Shown here in pieces: positions 42,195-50,002 of a stretch of DNA of 64,000 bases. The stretch spans positions 1 through 64,000 of the forward strand of contig JANPMG010000041.1 in the NCBI GenBank assembly GCA_031422675.1, written 5' to 3'. The position numbers were made by a program, and so were the translations under genes. The number at the start of each line of letters is the position of its first letter. Within the stretch, counting starts at the first letter, position 1. The notes beneath the pieces were generated by a model that made no database searches, had not been told where the DNA came from, and was given only the letters and a program-made list of their open reading frames with translations. This stretch comes from JAENVU01 sp031422675. GTDB lineage: Bacteria; Actinomycetota; Acidimicrobiia; IMCC26256; JAENVU01.

Positions 42195-42953
42195 CCTGAT
42201 CGGGTCCGCGCGCCCCGACCAGCTCGGGACCTGGTCCTCGTGATCTTCGAGCAACCTGGCCAAGCGAGCGAGACCCGATCGGATGCGTGACTTCGTCGTG
42301 CCTTCCGGAACGCCCAGCTCGACCGCCACCTCGCGATAGGTGAGCCCACCGAAGTGGGCCAGCACGATGGGATCACGGTCGGCTGCCGGCAGGAGCAACA
42401 GCGCGTCGAGCACGGTCTCGCGTTCGGCGACACCATCGGCGACGCTCGGCTGAAATCGCGGTTCGTTCGTTGCGGCGAGTTCACGGCGTTCCACCGCCAC
42501 CTCGTGGCGTAGCCAGTCCACCGATCGGTGATGCGCGGCCACGCTGAGCCAGGCGCCGATCGAGCCGCGGCTCGCATCGAACCCACCCGGGGCTCGCCAG
42601 ACGGTGAGAAACACCTCTTGGGTGGTCTCATCCGCACCTTCACGCCGCTGCGTGACCCGAAACGCCTTGGCCCAGACCAAACCGGAGTAGCGGGAGTAGA
42701 GCTCGGCCATCGCCCGTTCGTCACGATCGACGATGCCATTGATCAACGCGAGGTCCGAGTCGTGACCTCCGAACCCGCCCGACCGTCGCCGGGCTCCATG
42801 CTGTTGCAGAACCAAGCGATTGTTCCCCTGTTCAGAACCCGTCGAAAAACCCGTTTCGGCCCAGATCGAGCGCACGGGCACGCGCCACGCCACGCCACGC
42901 CACGCCACGCCACGCCACGCCACGCCGGGACCTGCGTCGCGTGACCGGTCCAT
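42177..42953 (-). CDS. ECF-type RNA polymerase sigma factor
   Basis: A sigma-70 family member. Region 2 is DERAMAELYSRYSGLVWAKA and the residues following, through ETTQEVFLTVWR. Region 4 is ADRDPIVLAHFGGLTYREVA with a helix-turn-helix GVPEGTTKSRIRSGL. The start is uncertain. ATG 42953 includes a GVAWR repeat region encoded by eight CACGC units, while GTG 42881 or 42875 would place that microsatellite in the leader. No anti-sigma gene is adjacent. Its 3' end overlaps mscR by 18 bases, and it lies between mscR and the MBL gene on the other strand. Confidence 0.85.
   Translation of the reverse strand: MDRSRDAGPGVAWRGVAWRGVAWRVPVRSIWAETGFSTGSEQGNNRLVLQQHGARRRSGGFGGHDSDLALINGIVDRDERAMAELYSRYSGLVWAKAFRVTQRREGADETTQEVFLTVWRAPGGFDASRGSIGAWLSVAAHHRSVDWLRHEVAVERRELAATNEPRFQPSVADGVAERETVLDALLLLPAADRDPIVLAHFGGLTYREVAVELGVPEGTTKSRIRSGLARLARLLEDHEDQVPSWSGRADPIRSHHHH
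42886..42925. repeat. Pentanucleotide microsatellite (CACGC)8
   Basis: Eight perfect CACGC units lie at or just before the 5' end of the sigma-factor gene. Gain or loss of one unit shifts the reading frame of any translation starting upstream. Confidence 0.97.
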
Positions 42954-43018
42954 ACCCGGCACCCCAAGTCTCGAAACTGTCCGGGTCGAAGCCTCGGCCG
43001 GTCGCCGACCCGCTGCCC

Positions 43019-43024
43019 TACGCT
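43019..43024 (+). promoter_or_regulatory. Leaderless -10 element upstream of the MBL gene
   Basis: TACGCT with a seven-base spacer before ATG 43032, the start of a 28-codon frame leading into the MBL hydrolase. Confidence 0.5.
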
Positions 43025-43031
43025 CACGGAA

Positions 43032-43118
43032 ATGACCGACGAACCGGCACGACGGACACCAACCAACCCGCCGGTCGGCCTTCCCGATCGGGAACGGATA
43101 GCGGGAGCGGTGGCGTGA
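43032..43118 (+). CDS. 28-codon leader frame overlapping the MBL gene
   Basis: A 28-residue frame starts at ATG 43032, directly behind a leaderless -10, and ends with TGA overlapping the GTG of the MBL gene (GTGA). The peptide (MTDEPARRTPTNPPVGLPDR...) has no recognisable family and looks disordered. Its placement suggests that translation of the hydrolase is coupled to it. It may be a genuine leader or a chance frame. Confidence 0.45.
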   Translation: MTDEPARRTPTNPPVGLPDRERIAGAVA

Positions 43119-43720
43119 GGGTCGATCACGTCGTCACCCACGGCACGTTCTCCATCGACGGCGAGGACTTCGCGGTCGACAACAACATCTGGATCGTCGG
43201 GAACGACCGTGAGTGTCTGGTCATCGACGCCGCGCACGAGGCGGCACCGATCATCGCCGGCATCGCCGGGCGTGCGGTGACCGCCATCGTGTGCACCCAC
43301 GGTCACAACGACCACATCAACGTGGCGGCGGAGCTGGCCGACGCGGTGGGCGCGCCCATCGCGATCCACCCCGACGATCACATGCTCTGGGACGTCGTGA
43401 ATCCCACGCGTGCACCCGATCTCCTGATCGCCGACGGCGACCGGTTCGTCGCCGGTGAGGTGAATCTGGTTGCGCTCCACACGCCCGGCCACTCACCCGG
43501 TGGGGTGAGCCTGTACGACGCCGCGCACGGGCACGTGTTCTCCGGCGACACGTTGTTCAACGGTGGCCCCGGCGCCACCGGACGCTCGTTCTCGGACTAC
43601 GACACGATCGTCGCGTCGATCCGCGCCCGCCTCTTCAGCCTGCCGCCCGAAACAGTGGTCCACACCGGCCACGGCGACGACACCACCATCGCCGCCGAAC
43701 TCGCCAACCTCACTCGCTGA
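43115..43720 (+). CDS. MBL-fold hydrolase, mscR partner (Rv2260-like)
   Basis: A 201-residue metallo-beta-lactamase-fold protein. The HGHNDH motif at 63-67 (His62, His64, Asp66, His67 in THGHNDH) binds two metals. Further ligands are in LHTPGHSPGG and FSGDTLFNGGPGATGRSFSD. The ending HTGHGDDTTIAAE and the overall sequence match, from memory, the hydrolase next to mscR in mycobacteria. There it is thought to hydrolyse the S-formylmycothiol product. GTG 43115 has GGGAG upstream. Here a sigma-factor gene on the other strand separates the pair. Confidence 0.88.
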   Translation: MRVDHVVTHGTFSIDGEDFAVDNNIWIVGNDRECLVIDAAHEAAPIIAGIAGRAVTAIVCTHGHNDHINVAAELADAVGAPIAIHPDDHMLWDVVNPTRAPDLLIADGDRFVAGEVNLVALHTPGHSPGGVSLYDAAHGHVFSGDTLFNGGPGATGRSFSDYDTIVASIRARLFSLPPETVVHTGHGDDTTIAAELANLTR

Positions 43721-43721
43721 C

Positions 43722-43927
43722 CCGGACGGGCCGGAACCCGACCGAGACGCAGCGCAGCGGAGTCGAGCCGCGAGGCAGCGAGTCCCGCGTCAGCCGGAAC
43801 CGATAGGAGGTCGAGCGAACGAGCCATCGGGCAGCAGCGCAGCGGAGTCGAGCAGCGCGGGAGGCGTCCCCGACCACACCGCACCCAGACACCGCCACCG
43901 ACGCGGCGACCGAAGCCGGACGGGCCG
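43722..43927. repeat. Non-coding segment bounded by 12-bp direct repeats
   Basis: CCGGACGGGCCG occurs at 43722-43733 and 43916-43927, enclosing the gap between the MBL gene and the next stop codon. Inside, the 19-bp sequence GCAGCGCAGCGGAGTCGAG is repeated at 43749 and 43834. No open frame is supported. Confidence 0.65.
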
Positions 43928-43930
43928 AAA

Positions 43931-45379
43931 TTAGGTGACGCGGTGGCCGTCGTTGCGCACGACGGTGTAGCGGCCGTTGCGCATGACCAGTCCTCGCCAC
44001 CGGTCGTAAGTGGCGTACCCGAGTTCTTGCGGGCCCGGGACGGCACCCGACCGATGGATGGCGCCGAAGCCGTCGAGCACCGCGTAGCCGTTGCCGCTCG
44101 GGGTGAGGACGACGTCACGAGCGATGTCGAACCCGAAGTAGGCACCACCCAGGTTCTGGACCGTGCCGATCCGCCACAGTCCGCCGAAGCCGTCGAGCAC
44201 CACGATGCCCCGACCGTCGGGGGTTGCCGCCAACGATCGAGCGATGTCCCAACCCGGCCAGTACGGATAATTCCCCGCCGGCAAGCGAGCCGAACCCGAG
44301 GCATGAACGCCGCCGAGCCCGTCGAGCACGAAGTATCCGGCACCGTCGCCGGTCAGCACGATGGAGCGAGCGATGTCGAACCCGAAGTACACCGGTGAGA
44401 CGTTTCGCAACGGCCCGGTCGCGGCGGATCCGAAGAGGTGGACCGCACCGAGCCCGTCGAGCACGACGTAGCCCGCGCCGTCGGGGGTGACCTGGATGTC
44501 GCGGGCGATGTCCCAAGGGAACAACGTGTTGCCGTAGAACGGCGCCCCCACTGCGGTGACGGCGCCATTTCCGTTCAGCACGTAGTACCCGCCGTTCCCG
44601 CTCGTCACCGACCGCCCGGCGTGACGGATCGGCAGCGGACACTCGCGTGCCTCACCCAGCCCGAACGCCAACCGATCCGCAGGACAGCTCCCCGCCTTGC
44701 CGTTGAAGGTCAGGATCCGGTTGTAGACCTGGAGGATCGTCGTCGCGTACGACGGCGAACTCGCCCATCGACCCGGCCCGCCCATCTGGTTCCAGGTCGG
44801 TGCATCGCCCTTCGCGAAAAAGGTGTCGAAGTTGTAGATCGCGAGGGCCGGATCGAGCACGCCACTCGACCGGCGGCCGTACCACTCCACCACGGGCGGG
44901 TTCGCGAGCAGGATCGCCCGCGAGTTCGGGTCGGCGAAGTTCTTCAAGTGTTGGATCTGAGCCCGGATCCCGGTGCGTGCAGTCGGGAACTGGCGCCCCG
45001 AGTTGCACGAGTCGCACGCGCCCATGCCCGCGTAGTTGTAGTTCTCGGGTTTGACGATGCTGCCGACGAAACCGAAGTAACCCGTCTCCACCACAGACTG
45101 GGCGAAGGCGAGGTCGCCACGCACGCCCTCGGCGCGTCCCTCGGCGATGTAGTAGCTCGCAAGCTGCTTCATCGACACCGGAATCGCGGGAGTACGGCCG
45201 GTCGCGGCGTACCAGCTTGCGAGTTGAGACGCAGTGAGGATGCTCGGACCCATCACCGGAACACCCTCGGTGGCTCCGGCAGCACCGGCGACCGGAATGT
45301 CGGTGCCACTCGGGATGCCGGTCGAGACCAGCAACGCACTCACGATGAGTGCGCGCACGAAATAGCTGAGTGACCGCAT
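43931..45379 (-). CDS. Secreted glucosaminidase with beta-propeller-like repeats
   Basis: A 482-residue exported protein. The signal peptide is SLSYFVRALIVSALLVSTGI. The central catalytic region (LASYYIAEGRAEGVRGDLAF, FAQSVVETGYFGF, then YAGMGACDSC) is a lysozyme-like glucosaminidase fold that would cut peptidoglycan glycans. It is followed by at least five repeats of about 40-45 residues, each opening DIAR and containing VLDG(L/F)G, reminiscent of propeller blades. ATG 45379 is preferred over a TTG six codons upstream. It is related to the protein at 51213-52436. Confidence 0.85.
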   Translation of the reverse strand: MRSLSYFVRALIVSALLVSTGIPSGTDIPVAGAAGATEGVPVMGPSILTASQLASWYAATGRTPAIPVSMKQLASYYIAEGRAEGVRGDLAFAQSVVETGYFGFVGSIVKPENYNYAGMGACDSCNSGRQFPTARTGIRAQIQHLKNFADPNSRAILLANPPVVEWYGRRSSGVLDPALAIYNFDTFFAKGDAPTWNQMGGPGRWASSPSYATTILQVYNRILTFNGKAGSCPADRLAFGLGEARECPLPIRHAGRSVTSGNGGYYVLNGNGAVTAVGAPFYGNTLFPWDIARDIQVTPDGAGYVVLDGLGAVHLFGSAATGPLRNVSPVYFGFDIARSIVLTGDGAGYFVLDGLGGVHASGSARLPAGNYPYWPGWDIARSLAATPDGRGIVVLDGFGGLWRIGTVQNLGGAYFGFDIARDVVLTPSGNGYAVLDGFGAIHRSGAVPGPQELGYATYDRWRGLVMRNGRYTVVRNDGHRVT

Positions 45380-45447
45380 GATGGCTTTCTTCGGCAACAG
45401 AAGGCGCTCAGTTCAGCACGGATCGTGGCCCGCACCGCGAATCGACA

Positions 45448-46047
45448 TCACGTTCCGTGAGTATCACCGCCGGCCGAAACGTCCCGCACGTGCACCGAAA
45501 CGGCATAACCGCCGCCCTCATATGGTTGCGCCATCCAGGTCGCAAACCGGCCGGCCAGGGACATTCCCGCCTCAACCGCGAGTGCGTCGAACCGATCGAG
45601 CGGCAGCCGGTCGGCCCGGACCTGGAAGCCGGTGATCAGGCGACCACCCGGGAGCACGTGACGGGCGAGGTTGGCGACGACGGCCCCCTCGGTGCCCGGC
45701 GCCAGGAAGATCATCACGTTCCCGGCCGCCACGATCACATCGAACCCACGGCCCAGATCCACGGTCGCCAGATCAGCCCGATGCCATTCGATCTCCGGGT
45801 CCTTCGTCGTGGCCCGTGCGATGAAACCCGCATCGAGGTCCACGCCAACGGTTTCGATACCCCGCCGCGCGAGTTCGATTGCGACCCGCCCGGTCCCACA
45901 CCCGGCGTCGAGGACGGACTGCGGCTCAAAACCCACGACGAAGCTCGCCTCTCCGTGAGGGTCCTCACCACTCGCCGCGAGCCGTTCCCAGCGCGCGTCG
46001 TACTCGGACCCCGAGGACCGTTGCTCCGCGCCCCAGCGTGTGCTCAT
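45448..46047 (-). CDS. Class I SAM-dependent methyltransferase
   Basis: A 199-residue methyltransferase with motif I VLDAGCGTGRVAIELA and the acidic residue after beta-2 (VGVDLD). DVIVAAGNVMIFLAPGTEG follows motif IV, and LPGGRLITGF is a post-motif strand. The acceptor substrate is unknown. Its ATG overlaps the stop of the upstream glycosyltransferase (ATGA), so it may modify the product or lipid carrier of that enzyme. Confidence 0.88.
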   Translation of the reverse strand: MSTRWGAEQRSSGSEYDARWERLAASGEDPHGEASFVVGFEPQSVLDAGCGTGRVAIELARRGIETVGVDLDAGFIARATTKDPEIEWHRADLATVDLGRGFDVIVAAGNVMIFLAPGTEGAVVANLARHVLPGGRLITGFQVRADRLPLDRFDALAVEAGMSLAGRFATWMAQPYEGGGYAVSVHVRDVSAGGDTHGT

Positions 46048-47630
46048 CGGGGTCCGGCGACCCGCGACGGGACGCGGTGCTCGTAGACCGCGATGCCGTC
46101 GATCGTGCGGACGTAGCGATATCCGCGTTTCACGAACTTGTCGAACGCGACCAACGAACTCATCGGGTGGAACTGCGATCCACGAATCGCGGCGGAGGTG
46201 GTGTCGAGGATGTAGCGGGGTGGGCGCAACCGCAGGTCGCTCATCAACATGACTCGGGCACCCGGCGTGGGGACGTCGGCCGAGCGATTTCCCGCGGGGC
46301 GACCACCCCAGTCGCCCAAGTAAAACCCGCTCGAGAGGAAGCGCGTGGCCGGGCGGGCCCCGGACGCCCAGTAGATCTCGGGCAGATGACCCCAGACGAA
46401 CACCGAATCCTGCGGCCGCACCCGGGACTTCAGGTACGCGCTCACCCCTTGATATTTCGGCTCGTCACCCCACGGCCGGATCGTGAAACCCACGGCAGTG
46501 AATCCGACGGCCGCCGCCGCGGCCACCGCAATCGTCGCCTTCACTACCGGAGTCCGCATCCGATGGAGCGCGCTCGCGCTCAGCAGACAGAGGGGTGGCA
46601 GCAGCTGCAGGTAGTAGTGACCGAAGAAACGCAGCCCCACCGCCACGGAGAGCGCGGCCGAGAGCAGCCAGAGCCAGAGGTCGGTGTCCACGCCGCGCGC
46701 CCGGTTGCGCCACGCCCGCGGGACGGTCCAGAGGATTGGGAGATTGCAGGCAACGAACGCGAAGGTCATGACCGCGAACAGACCCGCGACGTACAACGTG
46801 GCGCTACCCAGACCGAAGTACGAACCGTTCCCGGCCACGGCCCAGAACAGCAGATCGCCGGGACCGACCAAGATGGCGACCACCCCGAGCGGGATCAGGA
46901 ACGCGACGAGTCCGTGCCGCACCCCGCGAATACCCCGGTATCGCCAGAGCAGATACCCAACGGGCAGCAGCGTTGCCGCGCCGGTCTGCTTGGCCAACGT
47001 GGCGAGTGCCACCGCGACGCCTGCACCGCGCGGCCGATCCCGCGCCGCGAAGATCACTGCGGCCGTCATCGCCGGGAGCATGAAGACCTCGAAGTTCGCC
47101 GCTTGACCATCTTGGGGCGCGAACGCGACCGACGCACAGACGAAGAGCAGGGCCGCGATCCAACCGGCGCGCTCACCCCATCGCCGACGCGCCTCGGCGG
47201 CGAGCAGCAGGGCAGTCAACGCGACTGCCAGCATCGCGACCACCCGAACCGACCAGAGCGCCGTGCTCCCCACGACCGCAAAGGTCGCGGCGTACAGATA
47301 CGGAACCAACGGCGGCTTACGGTCGGTGGCCTCCTCGTAGAGCGACCCGCCGTTACGGATCACCTGAGCCTGCGTGGCGAGGAACGTCTCATCCGAGTTG
47401 AAGACATCCACGAAGAACGCAGGGAGCCGCAGCGTGATGCTCAGGAGCAGCACCGCCACCACCAACGGCCACCGGCGCGGCCGGGCCGGATCGCCCGCGA
47501 CCGGATCACCCGCGACCGGATCGCCCGGAACCGGATCGCCAGATGGCGCGACCAGTTCGGAGCTTCGGAGTTCATGTTGTACGGGATTCCCAACCACGAA
47601 GTCACCATTCTGGCCGCGATCCGCCGGCAC
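46044..47630 (-). CDS. GT-C fold glycosyltransferase (family 39-like membrane protein)
   Basis: A protein of about 528 residues with ten or so membrane segments. After TM1 the loop FNSDETFLATQAQ carries the Asp-Glu pair typical of GT-C enzymes of the ArnT/PMT type that use polyprenyl-phosphate sugars. DRKPPLVPYLYA is another family-like motif. The first 50 residues are cytosolic and include four GDPVA-type repeats from a 15-bp tandem repeat. GTG 47630 is the longest start; a later GTG at Val12 or Val13 cannot be excluded. Transcribed with the methyltransferase. Confidence 0.82.
   Translation of the reverse strand: MPADRGQNGDFVVGNPVQHELRSSELVAPSGDPVPGDPVAGDPVAGDPARPRRWPLVVAVLLLSITLRLPAFFVDVFNSDETFLATQAQVIRNGGSLYEEATDRKPPLVPYLYAATFAVVGSTALWSVRVVAMLAVALTALLLAAEARRRWGERAGWIAALLFVCASVAFAPQDGQAANFEVFMLPAMTAAVIFAARDRPRGAGVAVALATLAKQTGAATLLPVGYLLWRYRGIRGVRHGLVAFLIPLGVVAILVGPGDLLFWAVAGNGSYFGLGSATLYVAGLFAVMTFAFVACNLPILWTVPRAWRNRARGVDTDLWLWLLSAALSVAVGLRFFGHYYLQLLPPLCLLSASALHRMRTPVVKATIAVAAAAAVGFTAVGFTIRPWGDEPKYQGVSAYLKSRVRPQDSVFVWGHLPEIYWASGARPATRFLSSGFYLGDWGGRPAGNRSADVPTPGARVMLMSDLRLRPPRYILDTTSAAIRGSQFHPMSSLVAFDKFVKRGYRYVRTIDGIAVYEHRVPSRVAGPR
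47481..47540 (-). repeat. Four in-frame 15-bp repeats in the glycosyltransferase N-terminus
   Basis: Units at 47481, 47496, 47511 and 47526 encode GDPAR, GDPVA, GDPVA and GDPVP on the minus strand, extending the cytosolic tail before the first membrane segment. Confidence 0.9.
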
Positions 47631-47680
47631 CCGATGATCGCCACGATTTCGGGCGGCGGGAATGGCATGATCGAGGCTTC

Positions 47681-50002
47681 ATGAGTTCTGGCGGCCGGGC
47701 CATCGCGCTCGCGATTCTCTGCGCGATCGCGCTCGCGGCTGTCCCGGGCGAGTCCGGCGCCGCGGCCGAGACCGCGGCCGCGGCCAAAGTCGCGGCCAAA
47801 ACCGCGGCGCACGCGCGGAGCCTGTTGGTCATCACCCTCCCAGCCACCACGTGGCGCGACGTCCGCGCCGGTGACACGCCGAATCTCGATCGGTTGTTCC
47901 GGACGAGCGCAATGGCCGACCTCGCGACGCGTTCCGTTCGGGCGCGCACCGACGCCGGGACCGGCTATCTCGCATTGGGTGCCGGCACGCGCGCAGTCGG
48001 AAATGGCGACGCCGCGGCCACGAACCTCGAGTCCGACGAACGCTACGAGGACTCGGATGCGGCGGCCGTCTTCCGTCGCCGCACCGGGCGTACCTTCTCC
48101 ACCGGCATCGGCGCACTCGGTTGGCCGAGTCTGCAGGCGCAGAACGACCCGCTTACCTACGGCGCGGTGCTCGGTCAGCTCGGCGAATCACTCGACGCCG
48201 GAAACATCGACCGCCGGGTCATCGCCAACGCCGACGAACAGGGACCGGATGCGCCCGTCCTGCATCGTGAGGCGGCGCTCAGCCTCATGGACACCGACGG
48301 CCGGGTGGACGGCGCCGTCAGCAACCTCTTGATGCGGGACCCGAGTGCGCCGTACGGCGAACGACTCGACCCGGACGCGGTCATGGCCGAGTTCCCGGCG
48401 GACTTCCAATCTCGCCGGCAGGTCGTGCTCGTCGAAGCCTCGGACTTGGCACGCGCCGACAGCTACCGCCCCCTCGCCGCACCGGCACCGCGAGCCGCCC
48501 TGCAGCGAGCTGCCCTCCGTCACACCGATCAGCTCGTCGGTCGCCTCCTGGCCCGCGTGGACCTCGAGCGAGATGCCGTCCTGGTCCTCGGCCCCTACCA
48601 CCCGAGCCGAGCCCGCACGCTGACGGTGGCGGCGATCCACGCGCCCGGTCTCGCTCCGGGGCTCCTCGAATCGTCCACCACCCGGCGCGCGGGTTTCGTC
48701 CAGATCGTCGACCTCGCGCCCACGATCCTCGATCTCGTCGGGCTCGCCCGGCCGGACTCGATGGAGGGGCGGCCGGCCCGGGTGAGCACGACCGGCTCCT
48801 CCTACGGAGCGCGGCTGGACCAGCTCAGCCGTTTCGATCGCGCCGCGCAGTTTCGCGACGCGACGATCGGACCGGCGGTGGCAACCCTCGTGACGGTGAC
48901 GATCGTGCTCGTCGTCCTCGCCGGATTCGGCCTCGCGTTCTACCGCCGCCCATGGTTCCGCGTCGGGCTGCGCTGGGCATCACTTGCGTTCCTGGGTTTC
49001 ATGGCGGCCACGTTCGTCGTCGGTGCCTTCCCGATGTACCGGTGGGGCACTGGCACCTACTTCACCGTGGTCACGGCGATCGCGATCGCAATCGCCGGCG
49101 TGGCGCTCGGACTCGGGCGCCGATCCATGATCGATCCCGTCCTCCTCGTGCTCGGCGCGGTCATCGCGCTCCATCTCGTCGATCTCGTGAGCGGCGCGCG
49201 CCTCGAACTCAATACCGTGTTCGGTTACTCGCCGACGGTGGGTATCCGACTCGCGGGCATCGGCAACCCGGCTTCGGCCGAACTCTCCGCGTCCGCGCTC
49301 CTGTTCGCGATCCTCCTTCCGATGCGCGCACCGGTGCGCGGCCCGATGATCGGCGATGGGTTGCTGCTCGTGACGTTCGTCATCGTTGCGGCACCGATGT
49401 TCGGCCAGGACTTCGGCGGCGCACTCAGCCTTGGGCCGATCATCGCGTTGTGGTGGCTGCTGCGTTCCGGACGGCGCGTGCGGGCACGCACGGTTCTGAT
49501 CCTGACGGCAGTGCTCGTCGGCGCGGGGCTGCTCGCCGGCTTCGTCGACCTCAGCCGACCCGCCAACCAACGCACCCACGTCGGCCGGCTCTTCGAGAAG
49601 ATCGGCTCGGACGGCATCGGGAGCCTCGTCACCGTCGTCGGCCGTAAGGCCTCGCTGATGTTCGGCACCTTCTCGAACACCGCCTGGGTGCTGCTCGTGC
49701 TCAGCGTGCTGATCGGGCTCGCAATCGCGACCGTCAAGACCGACCTCTTGACGCGCGTCGTCGAGCGGGTTCCGACCCTCCGCCTCGGACTCGTCGCGTT
49801 CGGGGTCCTCGTGGTCCTCGCGACGGCACTCAACGATTCCGGGGTCCAGATCGCCGGTGTGATGCTCGCCACGCTGTTGGCGGTCCTCGTCTACCTGTCC
49901 ACCCGCGTCGAGGACGAGCTGACTGCTGGTCAGGTCACCGACCGAGATGCCGGCGAAGCTACGGGCGGGAGTGGACCAGCGCCCGTGCGTTCTCACGCAT
50001 GA
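47681..50002 (+). CDS. Large membrane protein with alkaline-phosphatase-superfamily-like ectodomain
   Basis: A 773-residue protein. A signal segment at residues 8-25 leads into a roughly 380-residue extracellular part (LLVITLPATTWRDV...TPNLDRLF, then VLVLGPYHPSR, then FVQIVDLAPTILDLVGL). The order and motifs recall the phosphatase/sulfatase superfamily, but key metal ligands are not obvious, so activity is uncertain. The C-terminal 350 residues hold ten or more TM helices. ATG 47681 has GAGG upstream. It is divergent from the glycosyltransferase and probably part of an envelope-polymer system. Confidence 0.75.
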   Translation: MSSGGRAIALAILCAIALAAVPGESGAAAETAAAAKVAAKTAAHARSLLVITLPATTWRDVRAGDTPNLDRLFRTSAMADLATRSVRARTDAGTGYLALGAGTRAVGNGDAAATNLESDERYEDSDAAAVFRRRTGRTFSTGIGALGWPSLQAQNDPLTYGAVLGQLGESLDAGNIDRRVIANADEQGPDAPVLHREAALSLMDTDGRVDGAVSNLLMRDPSAPYGERLDPDAVMAEFPADFQSRRQVVLVEASDLARADSYRPLAAPAPRAALQRAALRHTDQLVGRLLARVDLERDAVLVLGPYHPSRARTLTVAAIHAPGLAPGLLESSTTRRAGFVQIVDLAPTILDLVGLARPDSMEGRPARVSTTGSSYGARLDQLSRFDRAAQFRDATIGPAVATLVTVTIVLVVLAGFGLAFYRRPWFRVGLRWASLAFLGFMAATFVVGAFPMYRWGTGTYFTVVTAIAIAIAGVALGLGRRSMIDPVLLVLGAVIALHLVDLVSGARLELNTVFGYSPTVGIRLAGIGNPASAELSASALLFAILLPMRAPVRGPMIGDGLLLVTFVIVAAPMFGQDFGGALSLGPIIALWWLLRSGRRVRARTVLILTAVLVGAGLLAGFVDLSRPANQRTHVGRLFEKIGSDGIGSLVTVVGRKASLMFGTFSNTAWVLLVLSVLIGLAIATVKTDLLTRVVERVPTLRLGLVAFGVLVVLATALNDSGVQIAGVMLATLLAVLVYLSTRVEDELTAGQVTDRDAGEATGGSGPAPVRSHA

